A DNA stretch of 5,845 bases from Caldifarciminota bacterium (GCA_029880025.1 JAOUPE010000109.1:1-5845); one strand, 5' to 3'; shown: positions 1-5,712, counted from the stretch's first letter. The notes: generated by a model from the letters alone, not told the origin. A program made the numbers and translations.

Positions 1-32
1 TTTTTCAGCCCGGCACCTTCCGCCTCTCTTTT

Positions 33-100
33 CATTCTTCACTAGCCACTATACACTATCCCCTAGTCACTGCCTTTTAATGCACTATCCACTTGGCACC
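33..100. repeat. Degenerate heptamer tandem repeat, intergenic
   Basis: The plus strand shows a clear 7-nt period with consensus CACTANN. Units start at 33, 40, 47, 54, 61 and 68. After an 8-nt break (75-82) they resume in phase with themselves at 83 and 90, with a partial unit at 97. Good units include CACTAGC and CACTATC. No open frame of useful length crosses it, so it is intergenic. It lies just beyond the operon terminator. A different heptamer family with the same period sits inside the propeller gene at 4268-4309. Short degenerate period-7 arrays of this kind occur in several uncultured bacterial lineages; no function is known to me. Nothing recognisable lies in 1-32 (pyrimidine-rich) or 101-150. 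Confidence 0.7.
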
Positions 101-150
101 GTATTTTCGGGGGCTACTTAGGAGGTCGCCTACTTTTAACAGCATTTTTT

Positions 151-186
151 TCTAAAAATAAAAACGGGGCGACAAATTGTCGCCTC
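151..186 (-). terminator. Intrinsic terminator of the minus-strand operon
   Basis: On the minus strand, a perfect GGCGACA / TGTCGCC stem (168-184, 3-nt loop) is followed by CCG and a T-rich tail (about 167-151, TTTTTATTTTT). It starts about 25 nt after the stop codon at 211-213. This is the standard stem plus U-tract arrangement, and it closes the operon that reads from 4942 down to 211. Confidence 0.88.
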
Positions 187-210
187 ATCTAATCTGGTTT
201 GATTTAAAAA

Positions 211-666
211 TTACCTCGTGAGAGTTATCTTTTGTGTTTGCAGATTATTCTCGGCTTTAAGTCTTACAAAGTATATTCCGTTAGGAACTGCTTTACCTCT
301 TTGGTCTTTTCCTTGCCAGAGATATTCATATTGACCAGGTTCTTTTTCTTCAGTTGTCTTCGTTACAATTCTTCCAGAAACATCCCAGATTATTAATTCG
401 GATTTACATCTACTTGATAAAGAATAGGTAATTTTTAGTTCTTTCGTAGCCGGATTTGGTTTAGGAGCGTAGAGAGCAAAAGTTGGATTCGGTTTGTTAA
501 TTATAGCAGACTGACCTCCGCCTTCTTCTCTTGGTGGTTCAGGAAGCCATGGTCTATAATCAACAAGACCAGCAAATTTTTCAAGGTATTCAAAAGGAAT
601 AGGTGTTCCCCACCAGTTTCCTTCTGCCATGATGTATTGAGGATCAAGGTTATATATAGTTGGCAA
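211..666 (-). CDS. Out-of-frame C-terminal part of the beta-helix protein, with sorting domain
   Basis: The open frame begins at a TTG with no ribosome binding site and overlaps the end of the upstream frame, so it is best read as the detached 3' part of the gene at 650-2707. Its first residues (YNLDPQYIMAEGNWWG) complete the last beta-helix coil of that protein. A proline-rich linker (WLPEPP) and a glycine run follow. From about residue 60 comes a FlgD-like / T9SS type A sorting domain: F-A-L-Y-x-P-x-PNP, then IWDVSGRIV, W-Q-GKD..GKAVPNGIYFVRL, and a basic end ITLTR. In the family this domain is recognised for export and anchoring at the cell surface and is then cleaved. Separated from its signal peptide it would be useless, which supports a single ancestral gene. 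Whether the break is real, phase-variable or a sequencing or assembly error cannot be told here. Confidence 0.85.
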   Translation of the reverse strand: MPTIYNLDPQYIMAEGNWWGTPIPFEYLEKFAGLVDYRPWLPEPPREEGGGQSAIINKPNPTFALYAPKPNPATKELKITYSLSSRCKSELIIWDVSGRIVTKTTEEKEPGQYEYLWQGKDQRGKAVPNGIYFVRLKAENNLQTQKITLTR

Positions 667-2707
667 CCCAAATGTTGTTTCCCATCAGGATTGAGTTATT
701 GCCAGGGTCGGGTTGCGGAGCCAAGTCAACAATTCCTAAGTTAGGATAAGATTTATTCTCACAAGAGACACCTACTTTGTTAGTGTCTATTGTGCACCAA
801 CGCACATATGGATTAGAGTTACGAGAACATAGAATGCCGTTTTGACCATTCATGATTTTGTTTCTATTTATTTGAGCATTAGCCTCAACAGCGCAGTAAA
901 TCCCGGCATCGCTGTAATACCTCTCTATCTCATTACCTTCTATTAAGACTCCGTTATCAACTACGCCGAGCAGAATACCATAAAGCATTGGTGTTGCGAC
1001 CGGAGGGTAGCAGGTTATTTGATTTTCCGAAATAGTGGCGGTATTAGTATTTCCCAATAAGATACCGTATCGCGAGTTGTTCCATAATCGATTATTTGTA
1101 ATTTCCGGAGACGCTTGATTAGAATAGATGCCGTAAATGTTAGATTTAATATCGCTTTCGGTAATCTTTGCAATTCCTGTTTGCCAGATGGATAATCCGT
1201 AAACCTGATTTGACTCGATGGTTGAAGAGTCAACATATAGTATTGAATTCGTGCTTGCCTCAATCCCACAATAGCCGTTTCTAATTATGCAGTTATTAAA
1301 ATTGCCGGTGGTATTAAAATAAGGTCTTAGTCTTATTCCAAACCAGCCACCTGTTACTGGAGTAGGGGGATATGGAACAAAACTAATTTTTTCGTCTTCG
1401 TTACCGTCGGCTTGTAACTTACCTTTAATTAGTAATTCACAGAGGGTAGGATAATCACCGGTATTTGTATCAACATCGGCGGTGAAAAACTGGAAGGTTT
1501 TACCGGGCGCAATTGTAAGAGTAACGCCCTCGTCGACTGTCAAGTCGCCCGTAACAATGGCATCGGTTTCGCATTCTGAATTATAAGTCACGCTTGCGAC
1601 TCTATCCGATGCCGCAACCGGGTCGAAGTCAATTCGTTCACCGATACGATTTCTTATGTCCGGCGTATGTAAGGAATTCCAATAATTACCCTGAGCCGTT
1701 AGGGTTGATTGACTTCCATTATTGAGATCGTATTCCCCACCGTTGTCTTTAAAGATGTTCAGACCAGGGTCCTCTCGACTACCAAAATTAGGAAGTGCAT
1801 TGCTACCAAAAGACGCATCACAATTGATCACATTATCCGATGGTTGACTTATGCCATTCTCAATAATTTCATTTAGCCGAACGAGCGGGGTAGCATCATA
1901 AAAGTCCGCAGCGCATGAGTGAGTGGACACGTTCTCTTGTATTTTGTTAGCATAAATTCTACCTAACTCTTGGTCAACTGAATTTTCGTTATCTGCTGAA
2001 ATAGCGCCTCCTCTCCAAGTTAAACTACTCTCCCAATATCCGTTTCTATAAATATAATTACTGTCAATGTCAGGTGCAGCAAAATAATCGAAGGCAATAC
2101 CGCCACCTTTATAGTAAGCGTAATTACTATCTATGGAATTATGAGAAATTTTTGGGAGAGCATTTTCTCCAACAATTGCAATTCCGCCACCTCTACCCCG
2201 GAAAGTAATACTAGTGACGTTGTTCTTAGTAATGCGGTTTCTCGTTATTATTGGTGAAGAATTAACACATAAGATTCCACCACCATAATAAACAACATCG
2301 TTATAGAATGTTCCGTTACCGTTTGTTATGGTGAACCCTTGGAGAAGCGCTTCTCCTGTTTCGCCATCCTTAAAGGTTACGACGCTTGCCGAGTCATCGC
2401 CTCTTGTATGAGCCGAACCATCGATAGTGCAGGTACTTGGGTCATTGTTTCCTCCTGGTAAGAAGTCACGATTTATCACGGTGATATTTTTGCCTCTGAA
2501 GATGATATTTTCATAGTATATTTCTGGATTTTCAGGAGTCCCTTGAAGAACAGAGATTGTATCACCACCAACTACATTGAGGTAATTTATGGCACGTTGA
2601 ATGCAACCTTCATGTGGCGGAAATTGCTCCGGCGTCTGCCAAATCGTCGCTATGATTGTGCCGTAGAATAAAAGAAAGGCAAAGGCGATTTTTGTTATTT
2701 TAGCCAT
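650..2707 (-). CDS. Secreted parallel beta-helix protein, two modules, truncated by frameshift
   Basis: Residues 1-21 form a signal peptide (MAKITK, then a hydrophobic run). Module 1 starts with the TPEQF...IQRAI...GGDTISV motif found at the head of pectate-lyase-like helices and continues with coils carrying GGGI turns (near residues 142, 173, 201 and 233). It ends at AQGNYWN (338-344). A linker and a V-DEGVTLTIAPGKTF motif (391-405) lead into module 2, whose PbH1-type coils (for example ITESDIKSNIYGIYSN) run to the stop. The two modules end alike: the sequence past the stop, in the other frame, gives AEGNWWG, matching AQGNYWN. No catalytic residues are evident; binding or structural roles at the surface are as likely as polysaccharide cleavage. 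It is the last gene of the operon. The start at 2707 is set by AAAGGAGG 5 nt upstream. Family assignment is firm, function unknown. Confidence 0.9.
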   Translation of the reverse strand: MAKITKIAFAFLLFYGTIIATIWQTPEQFPPHEGCIQRAINYLNVVGGDTISVLQGTPENPEIYYENIIFRGKNITVINRDFLPGGNNDPSTCTIDGSAHTRGDDSASVVTFKDGETGEALLQGFTITNGNGTFYNDVVYYGGGILCVNSSPIITRNRITKNNVTSITFRGRGGGIAIVGENALPKISHNSIDSNYAYYKGGGIAFDYFAAPDIDSNYIYRNGYWESSLTWRGGAISADNENSVDQELGRIYANKIQENVSTHSCAADFYDATPLVRLNEIIENGISQPSDNVINCDASFGSNALPNFGSREDPGLNIFKDNGGEYDLNNGSQSTLTAQGNYWNSLHTPDIRNRIGERIDFDPVAASDRVASVTYNSECETDAIVTGDLTVDEGVTLTIAPGKTFQFFTADVDTNTGDYPTLCELLIKGKLQADGNEDEKISFVPYPPTPVTGGWFGIRLRPYFNTTGNFNNCIIRNGYCGIEASTNSILYVDSSTIESNQVYGLSIWQTGIAKITESDIKSNIYGIYSNQASPEITNNRLWNNSRYGILLGNTNTATISENQITCYPPVATPMLYGILLGVVDNGVLIEGNEIERYYSDAGIYCAVEANAQINRNKIMNGQNGILCSRNSNPYVRWCTIDTNKVGVSCENKSYPNLGIVDLAPQPDPGNNSILMGNNIWVANYI
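651..658. repeat. (TA)4 tract at the frameshift point
   Basis: Four TA units lie exactly where the beta-helix frame ends (stop codon 652-650). With four units the minus strand reads AAC-TAT-ATA-TAA, a stop. With five it reads AAC-TAT-ATA-TAT-AAC-CTT, giving N-Y-I-Y-N-L, and runs on in the frame of the sorting domain. Dinucleotide tracts change length by slipped-strand mispairing, although four units is short for a hypermutable tract. Confidence 0.8.
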
Positions 2708-2708
2708 T

Positions 2709-4457
2709 TTATCCTCCTTTCCTAATAATTTTCTTGGCTATTTTACTTTTTTCTGTTTTTAACAAAACAAAATAAACGCCTTTAGGTGTTTCCTTACCGT
2801 TTATATCTTTTCCATCCCAGGTTATTTTAGAATAACCTTCTTTTTGGTAACTATTAGCTAATGTCTGTATAAGGTCGCCATTTAAGTTATAAATTACGAG
2901 AGAGGTGCGCTCTGTTAGAGTATTTGTATAGGAAAAAGAAATGTTAGTGGCGAATGGGTTGGGAAAAATGGTAAAATTGGGTATTAATATTCTCTTAGGG
3001 TGTTCTTCAGTTACAGATAAACTTAAGTATCGGGAGTAATAGATATCCAAGTTGTCAATTCCCACGGTAAAAGCATCCCAAACCACCCAAACATCACAGC
3101 CATTCCAAGCCAACTCAGGACAAACATTAGAATAAGAGATACTTAAATTACTTAATTGTATCTCATCTGACCAGGTATTGCCATCAAAGTGAGAAGCATA
3201 AATTTGTGCGCGCAAAGAAATAGTTTCTTTATGCCAAACTACCCAAATATCACAAGGATTTTCCGCTACAACAATATCAGGATACCAATCATTATAGTCA
3301 TCTGATTCATTAATTTGCACAGGATTCAACCATCTATTATTTGATCTATCAAATTTAGAATAGTAAACCTCCTGTCTTCTTCCGGGTATTCCATCAGGAC
3401 GAAAGCCTATCCAAACCACATGAATATTATCTTCATTATCAATCGCAATAGCAGGTGCGGGCCAACCAGCACATCTTATAGTATCGGGGTCAGGATTATT
3501 TACGATTTCTGGTGGTAACCATTGGCTACCATTGTGTGTTCGATAATAGATTCTGCCAGTAAACCAGGTTTCACCCCAAACAACATGAGGATGCCCAAAC
3601 CTATCTACTGCAATATCACAAAACCAGTGGATGTATTCATTAGAACCAACAGGCGGACTTATCTTCGTTTTGGGAGTCCAGCTATCTCCATTCCACCTTG
3701 ATACGTATATATCGTAATTATGACGAGTAGCTGAGATATCTCCATACCAAGCACACCAAATTTCACCGCCACCGAAAGCAATTCTGGGAGCGAAATTTTG
3801 CCTGATTGAATCAATTTGATGGACTGGAGCCTCTGGTTCCCAACCACTTCCATTCCAACGAATGAAATATGTAATATTAGTATCATTAGAAGGAAGAAAT
3901 GCTCTATCGTATACAACCCAAGCTCTATTTTGGTCATCAAAAGTTATACGTGGTCTAAAACGAGCGTCATCAGGAGTGCTTGGAATTAAACCCATCTCTT
4001 CATCCCAATCCACGCCAGTCCACTTGGTATAAGCAAAATCATAATAATAACCATCGATCCAGATAACCCAAGGGTGGTTTAGATTATCAACTGCTAAATG
4101 CGGTTGTTGGTCAGAAGTCGTATCAAGTCTATTTACCATTGCTTGCTCAGTCCATCCAGAATCTAGCCAATTCCCATTATTCGTATTTAGCTGAACATTT
4201 ATGCCTTTTAATATATCAAACAACTTTTCTTTCCCTTCCCCTCTTACTTCAAAAGTTATCGCTTTGCTCATTATTCGCTGACTGCTGACCGTTACCCGTT
4301 GTCTGTTAACTCTACCAAAATTTACCGAAATTGTATCGCCATTCTGAGCCATAACAAACGCTTGCTGAATTGTTGTAAATTCTTCCGGGACAAGCAAGGT
4401 TCTTGAAAAGGCTAACGAGACAGCGATTAAGATGGAAAAGATTATAAATTTCCGCAT
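2709..4457 (-). CDS. Secreted seven-bladed beta-propeller protein with C-terminal sorting domain
   Basis: Residues 1-18 are a signal peptide. Residues 20-48 (VPEEFTTIQQAFVMAQNGDTIS) match the head of a beta-helix domain, as in the next gene, but stop short. They run into a stretch encoded by heptamer repeats (about 50-64) and an unassigned segment (65-95). Seven repeats follow, at about 118, 167, 222, 278, 334, 391 and 445. Each has the pattern P-x-(I/L)-A-x-D....(I/V)WVVW......(D)IYYS-x-(W/F)-x-G-x-x-W. This is a sialidase-like (BNR-type) seven-bladed propeller; the regular catalytic set of sialidases is not apparent, so a binding role is more likely. Residues 494-582 are the sorting domain: FTIFPNPF, IYNLNGDLI, W-DGKDINGKETPKGVYFV and a basic end. 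The start at 4457 lies 2 nt after the preceding stop with only a weak GTGAG upstream, so coupled translation is likely. Confidence 0.9.
   Translation of the reverse strand: MRKFIIFSILIAVSLAFSRTLLVPEEFTTIQQAFVMAQNGDTISVNFGRVNRQRVTVSSQRIMSKAITFEVRGEGKEKLFDILKGINVQLNTNNGNWLDSGWTEQAMVNRLDTTSDQQPHLAVDNLNHPWVIWIDGYYYDFAYTKWTGVDWDEEMGLIPSTPDDARFRPRITFDDQNRAWVVYDRAFLPSNDTNITYFIRWNGSGWEPEAPVHQIDSIRQNFAPRIAFGGGEIWCAWYGDISATRHNYDIYVSRWNGDSWTPKTKISPPVGSNEYIHWFCDIAVDRFGHPHVVWGETWFTGRIYYRTHNGSQWLPPEIVNNPDPDTIRCAGWPAPAIAIDNEDNIHVVWIGFRPDGIPGRRQEVYYSKFDRSNNRWLNPVQINESDDYNDWYPDIVVAENPCDIWVVWHKETISLRAQIYASHFDGNTWSDEIQLSNLSISYSNVCPELAWNGCDVWVVWDAFTVGIDNLDIYYSRYLSLSVTEEHPKRILIPNFTIFPNPFATNISFSYTNTLTERTSLVIYNLNGDLIQTLANSYQKEGYSKITWDGKDINGKETPKGVYFVLLKTEKSKIAKKIIRKGG
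2713..2720 (-). promoter_or_regulatory. Ribosome binding site embedded in the end of the upstream gene
   Basis: AAAGGAGG lies 5 nt before the ATG at 2707. The same bases encode the last residues (K-G-G) of the propeller protein, whose TAA stop (2711-2709) is one base from this ATG. Ribosomes ending the propeller gene therefore finish on the initiation site of the next one, which favours translational coupling. Confidence 0.85.
4268..4309 (-). repeat. Translated heptamer repeat array inside the propeller gene
   Basis: Six consecutive 7-nt units on the minus strand fit the consensus NYARCRG (for example TTAACAG at 4309-4303 and TCAGCAG at 4288-4282). They are read in frame as residues about 50-64, giving the V-N-R-Q-R-V-T-V-S-S-Q type of peptide typical of such arrays (related to translated (TCAACAG)n tracts). 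Forty-two bases are 14 codons, so the array keeps the frame. It lies exactly between a truncated beta-helix head and the rest of the protein. Confidence 0.75.
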
Positions 4458-4459
4458 AT

Positions 4460-4942
4460 CTACTCACTTTCACAGATGAAGAATACTCTGATTCGAGCAT
4501 TCGTCAGAGCATTCATCAAGTTTTGTAATTCTCCTCTAAACCCTCCTCCTTGATAATAAGGTCGTTTTAAGAGGACACCAAAATTGTTGCTATTACCTAC
4601 CCAATATTTCATAAAATCAGTGATATCTAAAATGACTGGTAGGTTTACTGATGCTTCAGTCGTATATCGAGCATGAAAAGTCGTATCGTATTCTGATGGA
4701 CTCTCCGAAAGTAATCGCCATCCTTCAAGCACAATTTCATCAGAAGTGAGAAAATGTGGAATCAGAATTTCAGCATAATCAACTCGCGCATTTTCTAAGG
4801 CAGATATATCAAATCCGATACGAACCCGATTGACTTCGCCGCTCCTAATTACCGTAACCTGTCCAACAGGAAGACTTAAGGTGTCAGCAAAAGTTAAAGA
4901 AATGGTTAAAGCTATTGCTGAAAGGATTAGAAAGTTTTTCAT
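4460..4942 (-). CDS. Small secreted DNRLRE-like protein
   Basis: The first gene of the operon makes 160 residues. Residues 1-19 are a classic signal peptide ending L-T-F-A, with cleavage expected before DTLSLP. The rest is essentially one beta-sandwich domain resembling the DNRLRE family found in surface proteins: R-I-G-F-D-I (41-46), A-R-V-D-Y-A-E-I-L-I (52-61), L-D-I-T-D-F-M-K-Y-W-V (105-115) and N-F-G-V-L-L-K (120-126). In that family the domain is usually one module of a larger protein, so a stand-alone copy is unusual. It has no sorting tail and ends F-F-I-C-E-S-E with a single late cysteine. The start at 4942 is chosen because AAAGGAGG precedes it and the signal peptide begins there. 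A longer reading from TTG at 5029 would lie inside the promoter. It may be a periplasmic or co-secreted partner of the two larger proteins. Family assignment is by pattern only. Confidence 0.85.
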   Translation of the reverse strand: MKNFLILSAIALTISLTFADTLSLPVGQVTVIRSGEVNRVRIGFDISALENARVDYAEILIPHFLTSDEIVLEGWRLLSESPSEYDTTFHARYTTEASVNLPVILDITDFMKYWVGNSNNFGVLLKRPYYQGGGFRGELQNLMNALTNARIRVFFICESE

Positions 4943-4946
4943 AAAA

Positions 4947-4954
4947 CCTCCTTT
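4947..4954 (-). promoter_or_regulatory. Ribosome binding site of the first operon gene
   Basis: AAAGGAGG, extendable to GGAGGT, lies 4 nt before the ATG at 4942. It fixes the start at 4942 rather than at the TTG further upstream. Confidence 0.85.
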
Positions 4955-5001
4955 CTTAACAAAGTTTTTTACTCTTAAAGCCGCTTTGTCAAGAAAACCT
5001 G

Positions 5002-5029
5002 AATATATGCAAAATTTGTGCCAAATCAA
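5002..5029 (-). promoter_or_regulatory. Operon promoter: sigma-54 type -24/-12, overlapping a -35/-10
   Basis: The minus strand carries TTGGCAC-N5-TTGCA (5024-5008), with the invariant GG (5022-5021) and GC (5010-5009) exactly 10 nt apart. This is a near-perfect match to the RpoN -24/-12 consensus. Transcription would start near 4997, giving a leader of about 55 nt. The same stretch also holds TTGATT-N16-TATATT (5029-5024 and 5007-5002), a fair housekeeping promoter. The better match is the sigma-54 one; both cannot be occupied at once. If sigma-54 is used, the operon needs an activator of the NtrC type. Confidence 0.65.
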
Positions 5030-5115
5030 GTATTTTATTGATTTCCCAACAATTAGAGAAATAAAAACTTATGAAGCCGGATTTTTCAGCAAGGACTGAA
5101 TTGAGTCAAATTGTA

Positions 5116-5144
5116 GCATTTTATGCAAATTTTTGTCGCAAAAA
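5116..5144. promoter_or_regulatory. Two dyads at enhancer distance from the -24/-12 promoter
   Basis: GCAT-TTT-ATGC (5116-5126) and TTTTTG-TCG-CAAAAA (5130-5144) are perfect short inverted repeats. They lie about 120 to 147 nt upstream of the predicted start near 4997, the usual place for binding sites of sigma-54 activators. The region is AT-rich, so chance palindromes are expected; this is a positional suggestion only. Confidence 0.3.
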
Positions 5145-5220
5145 TACAAAAGTTTATGGTTATTATATTGATAAGCGAAATGCCAAAACTTATTCCTTTT
5201 GCTATTGATGTCAAAACCAA
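5145..5220. other. Gene-free AT-rich spacer
   Basis: The region 4943-5532 contains no convincing complete gene. This part shows only AT-rich sequence. Open frames across it on the minus strand lack ribosome binding sites and show no domain or signal-peptide pattern. Confidence 0.5.
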
Positions 5221-5242
5221 TTCGGAAGTTTGACTTCCCGAA
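5221..5242 (-). terminator. Imperfect hairpin, possible old terminator
   Basis: TTCGGAAG pairs with CTTCCCGAA (one bulged C, 5-nt loop). On the minus strand it is followed by TTGGTTTTGAC, a weak T-rich tail. It lies about 40 nt after the stop of the barrel-like relic at 5282 and could be that gene's former terminator. Confidence 0.4.
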
Positions 5243-5281
5243 GCGAGATATAAAAAAAATGAGTGGTAACAAAAATTGGCT

Positions 5282-5395
5282 TTAGAAAATTTGAATACCG
5301 GCGGTAAAACCGGGCCAGATGCGAACCCACCAGTCACCTGAACGGGTGGAATAGATATTCACATCGAACATTGGAATGTTTCAGCCATCCCTTAC
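5282..5395 (-). pseudogene. 3' relic resembling the end of an outer-membrane beta-barrel gene
   Basis: Read on the minus strand, this gives VRDG, an in-frame TGA (5383-5381), then N-I-P-M-F-D-V-N-I-Y-S followed by GDWWVRIWPGFTAGIQIF and a TAA stop (5284-5282). Alternating polar and hydrophobic residues ending in a terminal phenylalanine are the hallmark of the last strand of outer-membrane barrels (the BAM recognition signal). Upstream, all frames are soon closed. If TGA stands for a former TGG, the reading W-N-I-P is smooth but stops again at 5398-5396. The stretch is visibly less AT-rich than its surroundings. A 29-codon reading from the ATG at 5371 has no ribosome binding site. I read it as the scar of a deleted gene; it is short, so caution is due. 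Confidence 0.4.
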
Positions 5396-5488
5396 TTATT
5401 ATATATGTGTGACAGCATGCGAATTATTGTGAAAGCCAAGTTTAAAGCCTTGTCGAATTTAATTTTACGAATATCGATCACCATATTG

Positions 5489-5506
5489 TTCTGGCGTTGA
5501 CCAGAA
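5489..5506. promoter_or_regulatory. Inverted repeat over the -35 box, candidate operator
   Basis: TTCTGG-N6-CCAGAA is a perfect 6+6 dyad that covers the -35 box of the small-protein promoter. Its right half, GACCAGAA (5499-5506), recurs exactly at 5539-5546, 40 nt further on, within the first codons of the gene. A repressor bound here would block the promoter. This is inferred from position. Confidence 0.4.
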
Positions 5507-5524
5507 TGTTTATACTCATATAAT
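5497..5524 (+). promoter_or_regulatory. Near-consensus promoter, start point at the ATG
   Basis: TTGACC (5497-5502), a 16-nt spacer and a perfect TATAAT (5519-5524) form a strong housekeeping promoter. The ATG at 5533 begins only 9 nt after the last base of the -10 box, so the transcript should begin at or within about two bases of the start codon. Confidence 0.7.
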
Positions 5525-5532
5525 AAATTAAT

Positions 5533-5679
5533 ATGTTCGACCAGAAGAAAGACCCGATTACCGATAAGCCGATTGGTTTACCCTGGAAAAAGATACTTAT
5601 AATTGCCTGGTTGGTATTTATGGTCGGTGCTTTCTTGTTTTACCGGATTCGGTATTTCTTTATTTTTCGCAAACCTTAA
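5533..5679 (+). CDS. 48-residue single-pass membrane protein, probably leaderless
   Basis: The frame reads MFDQKKDPITDKPIG, then L-P-W-K-K, a hydrophobic helix at residues 21-37 (ILIIAWLVFMVGAFLFY), and a basic aromatic end R-I-R-Y-F-F-I-F-R-K-P. This is a polar, lysine-rich head, one membrane helix and a basic tail, so a small inner-membrane protein is likely. It has no ribosome binding site, but a near-consensus promoter ends 8 nt upstream, which fits a leaderless mRNA. A stop codon 7 nt upstream in the same frame (5524-5526) rules out a longer protein. It is the only plus-strand gene, divergent from the operon and convergent with the gene at the right edge. No family is recognised. The clean membrane topology and the fitted promoter argue for a real gene, but length alone would not. 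Confidence 0.6.
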   Translation: MFDQKKDPITDKPIGLPWKKILIIAWLVFMVGAFLFYRIRYFFIFRKP

Positions 5680-5712
5680 ATAATTTATTTCTAAAAAATT
5701 TAATAATCAAGA

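Noticed and set aside
33..100. CRISPR array
   Set aside because: The period is 7 nt, with no 23-40 nt direct repeats or unique spacers; no cas-like gene is in the window.
92..110. TTGGCACCG on the plus strand as a second -24/-12 promoter
   Set aside because: The -12 part reads TTTC instead of TTGC, and it points into the operon terminator with no gene to serve.
1015..1269. Minus-strand open frame of 84 codons
   Set aside because: It lies inside the beta-helix gene in another frame, and has no ribosome binding site, signal peptide or domain pattern.
3659..3940. Minus-strand open frame of 93 codons
   Set aside because: It is fully covered by the propeller gene, whose repeats 2 and 3 are clearly encoded in the other frame.
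4312..4500. Minus-strand open frame of 62 codons across two gene ends
   Set aside because: It is a shadow of the junction between the DNRLRE-like and propeller genes, with no initiation signal of its own.
4964..4992. TTGACA on the minus strand at 4992-4987 as a -35 box
   Set aside because: No acceptable -10 hexamer lies 16-18 nt downstream, and it falls within the leader of the better promoter at 5002-5029.
4830..5099. Plus-strand open frame of 89 codons over the promoter region
   Set aside because: It runs antisense through the signal peptide, ribosome binding site and promoter of the operon; its coding look comes from the opposite strand.
5069..5337. Overlapping minus-strand open frames upstream of the operon
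   Set aside because: They have no ribosome binding site and no recognisable domain, lie in mutually overlapping frames, and compete with a better third-frame barrel-like reading at 5282-5395.
5381..5383. TGA read as tryptophan (recoded genetic code)
   Set aside because: All clear genes use TGG for tryptophan at conserved sites, and the frame upstream of this TGA closes again within five codons, so gene decay explains it better.
5392..5500. Two tiny opposing open frames (minus 5392-5484, 30 residues; plus 5405-5500, 31 residues)
   Set aside because: Neither has a ribosome binding site or promoter, they are mirror images of the same bases, and there is no independent support.
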